NCBI GenBank assembly: GCA_031835245.1
Contig: JAVKOQ010000417.1
Coordinates: 1-40,649 of the forward strand
DNA length: 40,649 bases
Direction: 5' to 3'
DNA from: Balamuthia mandrillaris
Lineage: Eukaryota; Discosea; Longamoebia; Balamuthiidae
The position numbers and the translations under genes are program-made. The stretch's first letter is position 1. The number at the start of each line of letters is the position of its first letter. The notes beneath the pieces were generated by a model. The model saw only the letters and a list, made by a program, of their open reading frames with translations. It searched no databases and had not been told where the DNA came from. Of this stretch, positions 9,875 to 18,736 are shown piece by piece.

Positions 9875-11842
9875 TTAAACGCCAGAGCGAGACCAGTAGA
9901 AACGACTCGTGTCCCAAGAGCTGGCCACGCTCTGGAAGGCCTGGGCAGCCTTGGCCCAAATGCTCCCCATCAGGCTGAGGGGCGTCAGGGGGACCTCCAT
10001 GGCGGCCAGGAAGAGGTACCCCACCACATAGGGCATCTGGTAGGCGTGCTCGATCAGCTCGGAGGCGTTGATGGCCAGGCAGAGCTCCGCTTGGGTGTCC
10101 GCATAGACATTGTGGATGACGTCCATGGAGAAGCGGTGCAGGGCAAAGAAGTTGAGGCGGATAAGGTCCATGGTGTTGGGGGATTGGAGGTAGGCTTTTA
10201 GTCTCTCCAGGCGCACAAGGGCCTCACAGCTGGTGTTGATTTCCGCTTCTCGTTTTTCCTCCTCCTCTTCTTCTTTCTGGTTGTCCTTTTTGCTCCCTAT
10301 GCTGGGGGATGACTGCACAGAAAAGACAGCCAGTTTGTCCTCCCACTCCTTGTTCAACTTGCCGTAACGTCCAAAGTGGTAGTACAGGCTGTCGTCCTCC
10401 AGGCCCTTCCCCTCCGAATGGTACTTCAAGGCTCTGCCCTTTCTGTCGTGCTTGTTCCTGGCAATGCTCTCTGGTTTCACCCCAAGGGAAAAGCACAAAG
10501 CGGTCAAGAACTCCCAAGGAGTTCTAGGCAAATCCGAAACACAAAAGAGCCGACGTTTCAGGGCGTCAATGATCCTCTGGACTGGCTCGATGGGGTCCAT
10601 CCGACCAGCAGCTACAATAGCATTGTGCAAGTGAGCCATGGTGAGAAAGAAGCCTGTCCCATTGACTACGTGGACGCCGAAGTTTTTATCTCGGCCTGTT
10701 GACAGAGCAGCAAGGAACCACACGTCCAAGGGTCGAAGCAATACATGTCTCCTGTGGCGTAGCTCCGCTCGTAGGTCTCGTCCTTGTTGCGACAGTAGGC
10801 TCGAAGAGGGTCCCCTAAAAGCATTCTCTGCGACTCCATGCAAAATTGCATGACTCTCCTTCCGTCGTCCCACTGCTGAAGAGGTAGTGGAACTTGTCCT
10901 TGATATACCACTCCACGTCTGGGAAGGCCTCCGCCATGCCAGCCTTCATCTTCTGGTAGCTGCGTTGGATGTTGGCGTGTCGGCAGGTGTGGACACAGTC
11001 CAGGAAGATGTTCATGGCAAGAACGAAGTGGGCAGTGTAGCGTCGGTTCTTGTAGAACTGCCGTATGTGGCCCACCATGGTATTGTCCCAGTAGAAATGT
11101 CCAAGGGAGGTGCGTTCTACGAGGCGTCGAGCTGGGCGCATGACGCCCAGTAACCCAGATGTTGGCTGAGAAGGTGTTGGTTCTCTCTATATTTTTCGGT
11201 GTTTGACATAGTAGAGCGGTCTCTCTCAGGTTGGAAAATGTCAAGGTGGCTTGGTCTGGGCATAGGCATACGCCCTGGAACCATAATGACGCTGAATTGC
11301 TTCATGGTGAGGTAGGGGAAGACCTGCATCCACTGCATGAGCTCGTTGAGGTCCTGTGTTTCTCTCTGAACATACAACGAGGCGCACACTGGATCCAGCT
11401 CTTTGAGGATATCCTCAAAGTTGGAGAGCTTGGGGAACATGATGTAGAACTCGTTCTCCATGCGAGCCACTGCCAGCAAAGCCGTGGCAGCAAAGCCGCC
11501 GTGGAGAGACCCATCGCTCTCCTGTCTTGTTCTTCTTCAGCAGCCGTTCCGTTCGCAAAGAACGTCTCTGACTCGTTGACGATCTCGAACTTGTGCAGAG
11601 GAATGGACTTGGCACGACCGATGTCGATGCGCTGTTGCTGCTTTCGTTGTTGATGTTGTCGTTTTCTGTTGTTGTTTTTCCTGCGGCCATTGTTGACAGT
11701 GGACATGCCCTCCAGCCAAGGGTTCTCCTCGGGAGCCATCTTCTTGAAGCGCTGGTCTTCTTCTTCTGGGATCTTCACTTCTCCTTCCTCCACTTCCAAC
11801 AACTGGTAGTAGTTTTGTCTCTTCTGTTGCTGTTTGGGATTC
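9875..11842 (-). pseudogene. Decayed tandem copy of the DUF6604 gene
   Basis: Reading minus-strand frames in turn gives segments that align with the intact neighbour from its RQNYYELLEVEEE stretch to its SRSG C-terminus. The alignable pieces lie in different frames: about 11842-11540, 11479-11140, 11130-10875, 10870-10690 and 10685-9875. Frame changes fall near 11500, 11135, 10872 (the SSG/DDG-R-VMQ stretch) and 10685 (a run of five A). None sits at a GT-AG boundary. The copy also lacks the roughly 40-residue helix following NESETFFA and the whole N-terminal third with the family's YK..D....WL motif. It is therefore a 5'-truncated, frameshifted pseudogene. The preserved FDPWTCG and GTGFFLTMAHLHNA blocks imply fairly recent decay. 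It lies head-to-tail with the parent gene. Confidence 0.8.
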
Positions 11843-12140
11843 AATTCGCGGCGGGAAACAACTGCCTGAAGAAGAAAGGTCTTCCTCTGTGCAACATGGA
11901 CGGCGCGGAGGAAAGGCCCTTTCCTCGAATGTGCAAAGACGGAGAAAAAGAGTTTTGCTTTCAAAAAAAAAAAAAAAAAAAAGAGGACGTTCTCCATGAA
12001 AACGAAAAAAAGAGGAAGAAGGAAAAAAAAATGGAGGAGGAGAGCGTTAGACAGACATCTCTTGCAATAACAATCGTGCCTGAAGAAAGGAGGCTTCAGA
12101 AATAGAACGGCAAAGCATGAAGAATAAGGTTTTTAGCTTT

Positions 12141-14765
12141 CTAAAATCCAGAACGAGAGAAGATAAACCGGTTCATGTCCCAGGAGGCAGCCACGCTTTG
12201 GAAGGCCTGCGCGGCATTCGCCCAAATGGTTCCTGACAGGCTGGTGGGCGTCAAAGGGATAAGCTTCGCGGCCATGAAAATGTACCCCACCACAAAGGGC
12301 ATTTGGTGGGGGTGGTCCAAAAGGTCAGAGGAGCCTAAGGCCAGGCAGATATCGTCTCGGGTGTCCTCGTAGACCTTGCTGATGACGTCCATGGCAAAGT
12401 GGTGGAGGGCAAAGAAGTTGAGGCGAACGAGGTCGCTAATCGAGTCGTTGGTCCTCTCTTGGAGCAGTGCTTTCAGCCGTTCAAGACGTTCAACGGCCTC
12501 ACAGCTATTGTTGGCTTGATCCGTTTGCTCTTTTTCTTTATTTTCTTCTTCTTCTTCTTTCTCTTCGCTTCCTTTGCTTCCATCGTTGCCACTCATTTCT
12601 TTCTTTTTGTGGGATGGTTTCGAAGAGGATAATGCCGAAGGTGCAAGCCTGTCCTCCCAATCCTTGCTCAACTTGCCATATCGTTCGAAGTAGTAGCACA
12701 AACTGTCATCCTCCTTAAGACCCTTCCCTGCAGGGTTGTACTGGAGGGTGTGCTTCTTGTTGTGCTTGTTTCTGGCAAAGCTCTCCGGCCTAACTCCTAA
12801 GCTAAAGCACAACGTGGTCAAACACTCCGAAGGCGTCTCCGGCAGGTCCGACAGACAAAAGAGCCTGTGCCTCAGGGCCTCAATGATTTTTTGCACCGGC
12901 TCGATGGGGTCCAGCCTTCCAGTGGTAACCAGCGCGTGGTGCAAGTGAGCCATGGTGAGAAAGAAGCCCGTCCCGTTGATAATCTGTACTCCCAGGTAAT
13001 ACACCTCGGCCTGTTGGGAGAGCAAGCAGGCACCACAGGTCCAAGGGTCAAAACGGAAGAGGTCTCCCTTGGTGTAGTTGCTGCTTTGGAGCTCCGCCTT
13101 GGTGCGGCAGAGCTCACGCAAGGGATCTTCCATGAGGCTTCTCTGTAGCTGCATGCTCTTCTGGATTACCTCCCTGCCGTCATCTCCCTGTATGAACTTG
13201 TACTGGAACTTGTGGGTGACGTACCAATCCAAGTCGAGGAAGACCTCTGCCATTCCGGCCCTCATCTCTTGGTAGCTTCGTTGGATGTTGTTCGGAGCAC
13301 GTCGGCAGATGTGAATGCAATCCAGGAAGATGCTCAGCGCAACGAGCAAGTGGACAGTGAAGCGTCGGTCCTTGCAAAACTGTCGCATGTGCCCCACCAT
13401 GGCGTTGTCCCAGTAGAACTGGCTCTTTGAGGCTGTGTCCGAGGAAGGAAAAGAACTGAGCTCGGCACACGTGGCCCAGTAGCCGAGATGCTGGAAGAGA
13501 AGGTTTAGGTCCTCTTTTATTCTGTCAGCCTGGGACATGATGGAGCGATCTCTTTCGGGCCTGAAAATACCAAAGTAGCCATCTTTAGGCATAGAAGTAC
13601 GACCTGGGCGCAGCGTGGTGCTGAACTCCTTTAAAGCGTAGCAGGGAAAAGCCAACATCCAGTCAGCAAACTCCTCTTCTTCCTTTCTCTCGGTAGGCGC
13701 TTTCACAGCAAGAGAAAGCTCTTTGAGGATATCCTCAAAGCTGGAGAATGTTGGGAACATGATGTAGAACTCGATCTCCATGCGAGCCACTGCCTGAAGG
13801 GCGAAATTGGTCAGCAAGGCTGCCATGGAAAGGCCCATCCGTCTGTTCTTTGCTTGTTCCCCTCCGCTTGCTCCCTTTTTGCATTCGGCATATTCCTGCC
13901 AAACAGCTTTGACAAAGGCGCGAATGTCGCTGAGATCGTTGAGGAAGCAGGCCACCGCGAAGAACGTCTCGGACTCGTTGACGATCTCGAATTCGTGCAG
14001 AGGAATGGACGGGGCACGCCGCACATCGGCGCGTTGTTGCTGCCGCTTTTTGTTTTTCTTCCGGTTTCTTGGGCCATTGCTGACCGCGGACATGCCTTCC
14101 GTTTGAGCCTTGTTGTCGCCCTGACCTTTGCTTTCTGCATCCGACTTTGTCTCTTCTTCCTCCACTTCTAACAGCTCGTAGTAGTTTTGTCTCTGTTGTT
14201 CCCCTTTGCGGCTGTCAGCGCAGTCGTTCGTGGGGCTTGAAGAGGAGGGCGCAGAAGACCCCGACGGGCTTTCTTCCTCTTTGGCCGTGCCGAGACCAGC
14301 CAACCAGTGGCCGCCGCCCAACCGTTCGAAAGCATTCTGCAAGGCATCCACGTAGTACTTGTGCGACTGGTTCCTTTGCTCCACGTCCTCTTTGCTCTGT
14401 CCAGTGAGCTTTCCAGCGTGTTGGACGTATCTCTGGTAGTGCCGAAGGCGAGCTTGGATGGTGTTGTGCAGCAGGAGGAAGAAGCGGTTGGGCACTTCGA
14501 TCAAGCCCGCCTCGATGGCCTCGCACAGAGTGGGAACCATTCGACTCAGGTCGTCTGGCGAGAGCTTCGTGGAGGGTCGTGCAGCACCATGGGTGGTAGA
14601 GCTCCCTCCCTCTTTCAGTTTTTCTTTGTCCTTGTTGTTGCCGTCGCGTGCGGACAATATTCGTTGCCGACTGTCATGATAGACCGTCCATAACCAACGT
14701 GCAACGCGGCTGTTGTCTCGCTTGTACCTGAAGTAAGACCCTCCTTGAAGGAAAGTGGCGGACAT
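12141..14765 (-). CDS. DUF6604 domain-containing protein
   Basis: Intronless gene for 874 residues using the ATG at 14765. An in-frame ATG at 14852 would add 29 basic residues, but 14765 places the conserved YKRDNSRVARWL motif near the N-terminus, as in fungal DUF6604 proteins. Further family-like landmarks are a Leu-rich stretch (LSPDDLSRMVPTLCEAIEAG, then a VPNRFFLLLHNTIQARLRHY helix), a nuclear-signal-like KKNKKRQQQR, and the helical block FFAVACFLNDLSDIRAFVKA followed by VWQEYAE. The C-terminal 450 residues (FYWDNAMVGHMRQF, FDPWTCGACLL, INGTGFFLTMAHLH) form a helical region shared with the adjacent pseudogene. The function of DUF6604 is not established; in fungi it often heads proteins with ankyrin or other signalling modules. 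No catalytic motif is visible. The assignment is by pattern recognition and needs a profile search. Confidence 0.7.
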   Translation of the reverse strand: MSATFLQGGSYFRYKRDNSRVARWLWTVYHDSRQRILSARDGNNKDKEKLKEGGSSTTHGAARPSTKLSPDDLSRMVPTLCEAIEAGLIEVPNRFFLLLHNTIQARLRHYQRYVQHAGKLTGQSKEDVEQRNQSHKYYVDALQNAFERLGGGHWLAGLGTAKEEESPSGSSAPSSSSPTNDCADSRKGEQQRQNYYELLEVEEEETKSDAESKGQGDNKAQTEGMSAVSNGPRNRKKNKKRQQQRADVRRAPSIPLHEFEIVNESETFFAVACFLNDLSDIRAFVKAVWQEYAECKKGASGGEQAKNRRMGLSMAALLTNFALQAVARMEIEFYIMFPTFSSFEDILKELSLAVKAPTERKEEEEFADWMLAFPCYALKEFSTTLRPGRTSMPKDGYFGIFRPERDRSIMSQADRIKEDLNLLFQHLGYWATCAELSSFPSSDTASKSQFYWDNAMVGHMRQFCKDRRFTVHLLVALSIFLDCIHICRRAPNNIQRSYQEMRAGMAEVFLDLDWYVTHKFQYKFIQGDDGREVIQKSMQLQRSLMEDPLRELCRTKAELQSSNYTKGDLFRFDPWTCGACLLSQQAEVYYLGVQIINGTGFFLTMAHLHHALVTTGRLDPIEPVQKIIEALRHRLFCLSDLPETPSECLTTLCFSLGVRPESFARNKHNKKHTLQYNPAGKGLKEDDSLCYYFERYGKLSKDWEDRLAPSALSSSKPSHKKKEMSGNDGSKGSEEKEEEEENKEKEQTDQANNSCEAVERLERLKALLQERTNDSISDLVRLNFFALHHFAMDVISKVYEDTRDDICLALGSSDLLDHPHQMPFVVGYIFMAAKLIPLTPTSLSGTIWANAAQAFQSVAASWDMNRFIFSRSGF

Positions 14766-14936
14766 CTTTGGTGTGTGAACCTTCTTCGTCACTCCTCTCT
14801 TCTTCGTGTGGCGGTCTTTTTTGTAGACACACATTGCAAACATTCCTTGCAATGTTTAAATGCCAGACATTCCTATTGACGTTCGTGACGACATGATAAA
14901 TGAATTCCAGGAAATTTATTTGACAAAAAAAAAAAA

Positions 14937-15942
14937 ATGGAAGAACGACGGAAGACGGCACATTTGTTACGGACGAAGCTGAAGGAATGCCAAGATTGGG
15001 CAGGCCGGCGAACCGCGTGTGATGCCAAGTATGGGGAAGCCCATGCTTACTGTCAGTCACTGTGGCGAAGCGAGATCAGTTGCATGAGGTTTGCTTTTCA
15101 TGATCCTATTCTTCTTTCTGCTTTCTGCGTCTTTATTCTTCTTTCTTAGTCACCAACTTTTTGTTTTAGTGGGCTGCTTTGTCCCAGAGAAACAAGAAAA
15201 GCGTTGGAGTGCTACAGGGACAACGGAAATGACATCAGCAAGTGCCTGGACCTCTCGGAGAAGATGCAGACCTGTCTGGACTCTGCTCTCGACCGCATGG
15301 CCAAGGGCAGCTCCTCCTTTGATCAAGGCGCGGAGCAGCGGTGTGGCAAGTTTGCTGACCAACTAGAACAATGTATGCCATTCCAGTCTTCTCCTTCTCT
15401 TTACTCGTTCTTCTCCCATCGTTACTCTTTTTCTTTCGTCTCTTTGTTTTTTGTTCGTTTCTTATTCATGTTGCTCTTTCATTGTTTCTCTTTTCGTCGT
15501 CTCTTTCTCTTTCTCTTTCGTCGTTTCTCTTTCTCTTTCTCTTTCGTCGTTTCTCTTTCTCTTTCTCTTTCTCTTTCTCTTTCTCTTTCTCTTTCTCTTT
15601 CTCTTTCTCTTTCTCTTTCTCTTTCTCTTTCTCTTTCTCTTTCTTCGTTTCACTGATCAACAAAACAAAGGTTTGGAACAAAACAACGGAGACGAGTCCC
15701 ATTGCGAACCAGAAAAACAAACAATGGACAGTTGCATGAGCGAATTCCTCTGTCCCGATGCCACGAAAGCCTTCAAACTCTGCCTTGCGCGCCACAAAGG
15801 GGACAGAAGCAAGTGCAACGAGCAAGACCAACAACTGTCCAGCTGCATTCTGGACAAACAGCTCGCTCAGTTCCAAGCGCTGGGCATTCCCGTTGAGCTT
15901 CATGAGGAGAGCTTTGAACAAGACATCTCCTCTTCTTCATAA
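14937..15942 (+). CDS. Tandem twin-CX9C (CHCH) protein, four units
   Basis: Three exons (14937-15088, 15188-15372, 15671-15942) give 202 residues with 15 cysteines, at positions 18, 28, 39, 49, 59, 70, 80, 103, 113, 124, 134, 140, 150, 161 and 171. These form four repeats of C-x9-C-x10-C-x9-C (18-49, 49-80, 103-134, 140-171), with Cys49 shared by the first two. Twin CX9C helices define CHCH proteins, imported by the Mia40/Erv1 disulphide relay into the mitochondrial intermembrane space. The second unit (LECYRDNGNDISKC) most resembles the CHCH of MICOS or assembly-factor types. There is no signal peptide or membrane helix, consistent with relay import. Four units in tandem is more than the usual one or two. 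Intron 1 follows unit 1, and intron 2 splits the Cys113 codon. The ATG is preceded by an A-run. Confidence 0.85.
15490..15648 (+). repeat. (TTTCTC)n hexanucleotide microsatellite in intron 2 of the CHCH gene
   Basis: A near-perfect TTTCTC array with scattered TTTCGTCG interruptions fills the second half of the 298-nt intron. Open frames reading it as Phe/Leu/Ser or Lys/Arg/Glu repeats are artefacts. Confidence 0.85.
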
Positions 15943-15948
15943 CGATAA

Positions 15949-15999
<51 letters not shown>

Positions 16000-16283
16000 C
16001 AGAAAAAGCGTGTTGTTAACTCATGAAGAAGATAAAAGCTGCGGGTGAAAGAGAAATGCTTGTTTGAAAAAGATACAAAAAAATGAAGTGTCTGGCACAT
16101 GGCAGCAGACAAAGCAAAATAAACACACATAAAAACGAGCAAAGACGAATTGACCTCTTCCCTCGTCGATCGTTTTGTTCGATGCGTTGGCTGCTACCGA
16201 GCTCCTCTTTTTCTCTCAAAAGCAACTTCTAACAAGGCGATGCATCGCACACCTGTTATCGTTGTTCGTGGTGGTTGTTGGGC
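15943..16283. other. Convergent spacer with (GA)n tract
   Basis: This 341-bp spacer lies between the stop of the CHCH gene and the stop of the SAP gene. It begins with a GA dinucleotide run at 15950-15999. The rest holds AATAAAC-like sequences that could be 3'-end signals. No gene is evident. Confidence 0.6.
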
Positions 16284-17414
16284 TTAGTCCTCGTGGTGAG
16301 CAAGGATGGCAGTCACAAGGGATTGCTTGGTCTTGCCGTTCACTTGAATGCCTTGTTCTTCGCAGTACTGCTGCAGCTCGGCAATCTTATAACTCTTCAG
16401 CTTCGACAGGTCCAAAATCAGCTTGTTCTCTTCCTCTTCCTCCCCTTCCTCCTCTTCCTCCTCTTCTTCCACCTCATGTGCTTCCTCTTCGTCCTCAGGT
16501 TCTTCCTTCACCACTGGAAGAACTTTGGACTTGGTGGTTTTAGTTTTTGCTTTCGTAGCAGCGGGTTCAGGAGCTTTTTCAACGTTTTGGGCCTTGGGAG
16601 TAGTGTTCTCCTTGTCACCGTCCAACCAGGCGAGGATCCTGTTGATCAGTTGCTTGCTAGAGCCGCTGCACAAGAGGCCGTTCTCCTTGCAGTACTCTAC
16701 GAGTTCAGGCCTGTAGTAGTGTTGGTAGATGTCCTGGTAGGTAATACCCTTCTTGATGGGCTTCTTTGTCTTGGAGAACTTGGGGGCAGCGCCTTTTTTG
16801 GAGGTCTTCTTAATGGCCTTGCCAGAGAGGATAGCGTCAATAAGGACAGGCTTGGAGGCGCCCACAGGCTGTTCCTGGTCATCCAGCTTGGCGGCTTGGC
16901 AAACGAGTTGCAGGGTTTGGAGGGGGTAGGTCTGGAGGTGAGCCACGAGGCCCAAGCTCATAAAGTGCTCGGTGAGAGCGGCGGCGATCTTCTCCTTCTT
17001 TGCGCTGCCAGAGGAAGGGGCTTCCACAAACTCAGCAAAGATCTTGAGGTCCTCCACAGAGGGGTGAGTAGCGAGGAAGGTGAGCATGCCCTCTTCGTTC
17101 ATCTTCTCGGAGAGACGCTTGGAGAGGACGTTCTTGGAGTTGGGGTTGTTGCCGGCGGCTTTGTGGTCAATGTTGAGGGGGGCCACGGCACGGGCGAGGA
17201 GCTCCTTGTTGAGGCTGCCGACAAAGCACTTGATGGCGGCCTGCTCCACAAAGCACATCACCGAGTTGAGCGCAGAGGCGGCATCGAGAGCTACTTCCTC
17301 GCAGGTCTCGGCCTGGTACAGGATGTTGAGCGCGTCCTTCTTGAGGTTCTTCAGTACCTGCAGGGGTTCCACGTCGTCCAAGGACAGTTTAGCCAACTTG
17401 CCGCTGAGAGCCAT
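16284..17414 (-). CDS. SAP-domain nucleic-acid-binding protein
   Basis: Single-exon gene for 376 residues. The C-terminus holds a clear SAP motif at about 340-372 (LSKLKSYKIAELQQYCEEQG, then IQVNGKTKQSLVTAIL). A second SAP-like unit lies at 226-266 (YRPELVEYCKENGLLCSGSS, then KQLINRILAWL), and a weaker third at about 152-197 (LQTLQLVCQAAKL ... KPVLIDAILSG). SAP folds bind A/T-rich DNA or structured RNA, often tethering chromatin or RNA-processing factors. Between the modules are Lys-rich patches (196-222) and a long acidic Glu stretch (about 305-335). The N-terminal 130 residues are helical with no recognised domain. A nuclear location is likely from the basic patches. Codon use is GC-richer and more even than in neighbours, suggesting good expression. 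Confidence 0.8.
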   Translation of the reverse strand: MALSGKLAKLSLDDVEPLQVLKNLKKDALNILYQAETCEEVALDAASALNSVMCFVEQAAIKCFVGSLNKELLARAVAPLNIDHKAAGNNPNSKNVLSKRLSEKMNEEGMLTFLATHPSVEDLKIFAEFVEAPSSGSAKKEKIAAALTEHFMSLGLVAHLQTYPLQTLQLVCQAAKLDDQEQPVGASKPVLIDAILSGKAIKKTSKKGAAPKFSKTKKPIKKGITYQDIYQHYYRPELVEYCKENGLLCSGSSKQLINRILAWLDGDKENTTPKAQNVEKAPEPAATKAKTKTTKSKVLPVVKEEPEDEEEAHEVEEEEEEEEGEEEEENKLILDLSKLKSYKIAELQQYCEEQGIQVNGKTKQSLVTAILAHHED

Positions 17415-17780
17415 TGTTGATTTTTATTTTGTTGTGTGCGAAGGAGGAGGAGGAAGGAAGCTATCCGCTGCTGCTACGCTTTGCTTTGCTTTGCTTTAGT
17501 GTAGTAAAATGATGTTTTTTTTTTCAAGCGCGAAGAGGAAAACCCGTCGCGTGCAAAACAGGCAGAGCGAAGGAAAAGGCGGGAAAAAAAAGGGCGGGAA
17601 AAATTTTAGTCGACATTATCGATTACGTCAGCACAATGTCGACAGGAATGATTCCTTTGCTCGTGTCCATCTCTCGCAGTCTGTAACGCGGATAGGAGAA
17701 CGTCATTACTAAGGCGGCGCAAAGATCATAAGATCTAAGGACAACGAAAAAAGAAATCACGACATTAGTCTTTTGGGCCA
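17415..17780. other. Spacer upstream of the SAP gene and the Fanzor fragment
   Basis: This 366-bp region contains the presumed SAP promoter (minus strand), a CTTTG pentamer repeat at about 17477-17498, and a G/A-rich stretch. A 67-residue basic frame starting at 17509 has no recognisable domain and sits in low-complexity sequence. No N-terminal Fanzor sequence was seen here. Confidence 0.45.
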
Positions 17781-18395
17781 ATGAGCATGTTTCCCGCCAA
17801 AACAACCCTTCCTTCTCCCACGCCTTTGAAGGCAAAGTGGTGGGTTGGGGTGTGGGGTGGGGTGTACGGACTGGATCGCATGCAGAGTAAGGGCACCAAG
17901 GTCAACCACAGACAACGGCGCCGTCTCCGAAGGGCCGCTGCTCGGCTTCGCCAGAGGATCCGCAACCTGGTGGATGACCTCCACAAGAAGCTCGTGTCTT
18001 GGTTGGTCAGGAACTTCTCCCTCATCCTTCTGCCAGAGTTCAGGAGCCAGCAGATGGTGCGGCGAGGCCACCGCCGCATTGGCTCGCGAACGGCCAGAGC
18101 CATGCTCACCTGGTCCCACTATCGCTTCAGGCAGAGGCTCCTCAACAAGGCCCAGCAATTTCCGTCCTGTACGGTCTGCCTCTGCGATGAGGAATACACC
18201 TCCAAGACCTGCGGCAAGTGCGGCCAAGTCCACCACCAGTTGGGGGGAAACAAGACCTTTCGGTGCCCTCAACCCGAGTGTGGCTACCAGGCGGATCGAG
18301 ATGCCAACGCCGCCCGAAACATCTTGATCCGCTTTTTTACGTTGCAAGCACTTACCACCTCCTCCTCCTCCTCTGTGAGGGGCGGTAGGCGGTAA
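17781..18395 (+). CDS. C-terminal half of a Fanzor (eukaryotic TnpB-like) RNA-guided nuclease
   Basis: This 204-codon frame matches the RuvC-II to RuvC-III half of Fanzor/IS605-OrfB proteins. Landmarks in order: LRQRIRNLVDDLHKKLVSWL, the LPEFRSQQMVRR RuvC-II strand, RTARAMLTWSHYRFRQRL, then EEYTSKTCGKCG. The glutamate in that last motif corresponds to the relocated catalytic Glu known in Fanzors. Next come the zinc ribbon (CGKCG ... CPQPECG) and DRDANAARNI with the last catalytic Asp. About 25 residues upstream (MSMFPAKTT...) do not resemble a Fanzor. The N-terminal half with the RuvC-I Asp and the guide-recognition domain is absent, so the fragment cannot cleave DNA unaided. It could be a 5'-truncated transposon copy or an exapted zinc-ribbon protein. 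It is intronless and GC-rich. Full-length Fanzors are usually 500 residues or more. Confidence 0.85.
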   Translation: MSMFPAKTTLPSPTPLKAKWWVGVWGGVYGLDRMQSKGTKVNHRQRRRLRRAAARLRQRIRNLVDDLHKKLVSWLVRNFSLILLPEFRSQQMVRRGHRRIGSRTARAMLTWSHYRFRQRLLNKAQQFPSCTVCLCDEEYTSKTCGKCGQVHHQLGGNKTFRCPQPECGYQADRDANAARNILIRFFTLQALTTSSSSSVRGGRR

Positions 18396-18475
18396 GGTTG
18401 CTTTGGTGCCGGCACCGTTGCTTATAGCGAGTCGTAAGACAAGCCGTGATTAGGCACGCCGGAGGTGGGTTATTT
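18396..18475 (+). ncRNA. Possible omega-RNA-like remnant at the 3' flank of the Fanzor fragment
   Basis: The 80 bases after the Fanzor stop are GC-rich and structured, then change abruptly to T-rich DNA at 18471. They include the 12-bp perfect palindrome GGTGCCGGCACC (18405-18416). A possible hairpin pairs GCTT (18420-18423) with AAGC (18441-18444) and closes on a GTC-GTAA-GAC tetraloop (18431-18440). TnpB and Fanzor guide RNAs are encoded at and just beyond the 3' end of the nuclease gene, so position and structure fit. Identity as a guide RNA is inference only. Confidence 0.3.
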
Positions 18476-18676
18476 TTTGTTTCTCTGTTTTTTTGTTTTC
18501 CTTTTACTAATTTTGCTTTATTTTCGTTGTCCCATGGATCGGCTTGACTGACTTAAATTAAAAAAATTTGACCTCATGCAGAAAACACGAGGAGGCAGCA
18601 GCAAGAACAGATAAACTAATTGCTGCCTCGAGGCGTGGACTTTTGCACCATTGGACAAAGTCAATATTAGCTCGTG

Positions 18677-18684
18677 TATAAAAA
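18677..18684 (+). promoter_or_regulatory. Candidate TATA box of the P450 gene
   Basis: TATAAAAA lies 53 bp upstream of the P450 start codon in otherwise unremarkable sequence. Position and sequence fit a core promoter. The 341-bp spacer 18396-18736 otherwise holds the Fanzor 3' flank and T-rich DNA. Confidence 0.5.
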
Positions 18685-18736
18685 TGAGTTATCTGTTCTT
18701 GTGTTTTCAGTTCTGCAAGAACACAAACAAACCACA

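Noticed and set aside
16275-17420. 381-residue plus-strand open frame opposite the SAP gene
   Set aside because: Antisense shadow; the minus-strand frame carries clear SAP motifs and ordinary composition.
17636-17650. 15-bp identity ATGTCGACAGGAATG with 39460-39474
   Set aside because: A single exact 15-mer match is near chance expectation in 40 kb, and flanks do not align.
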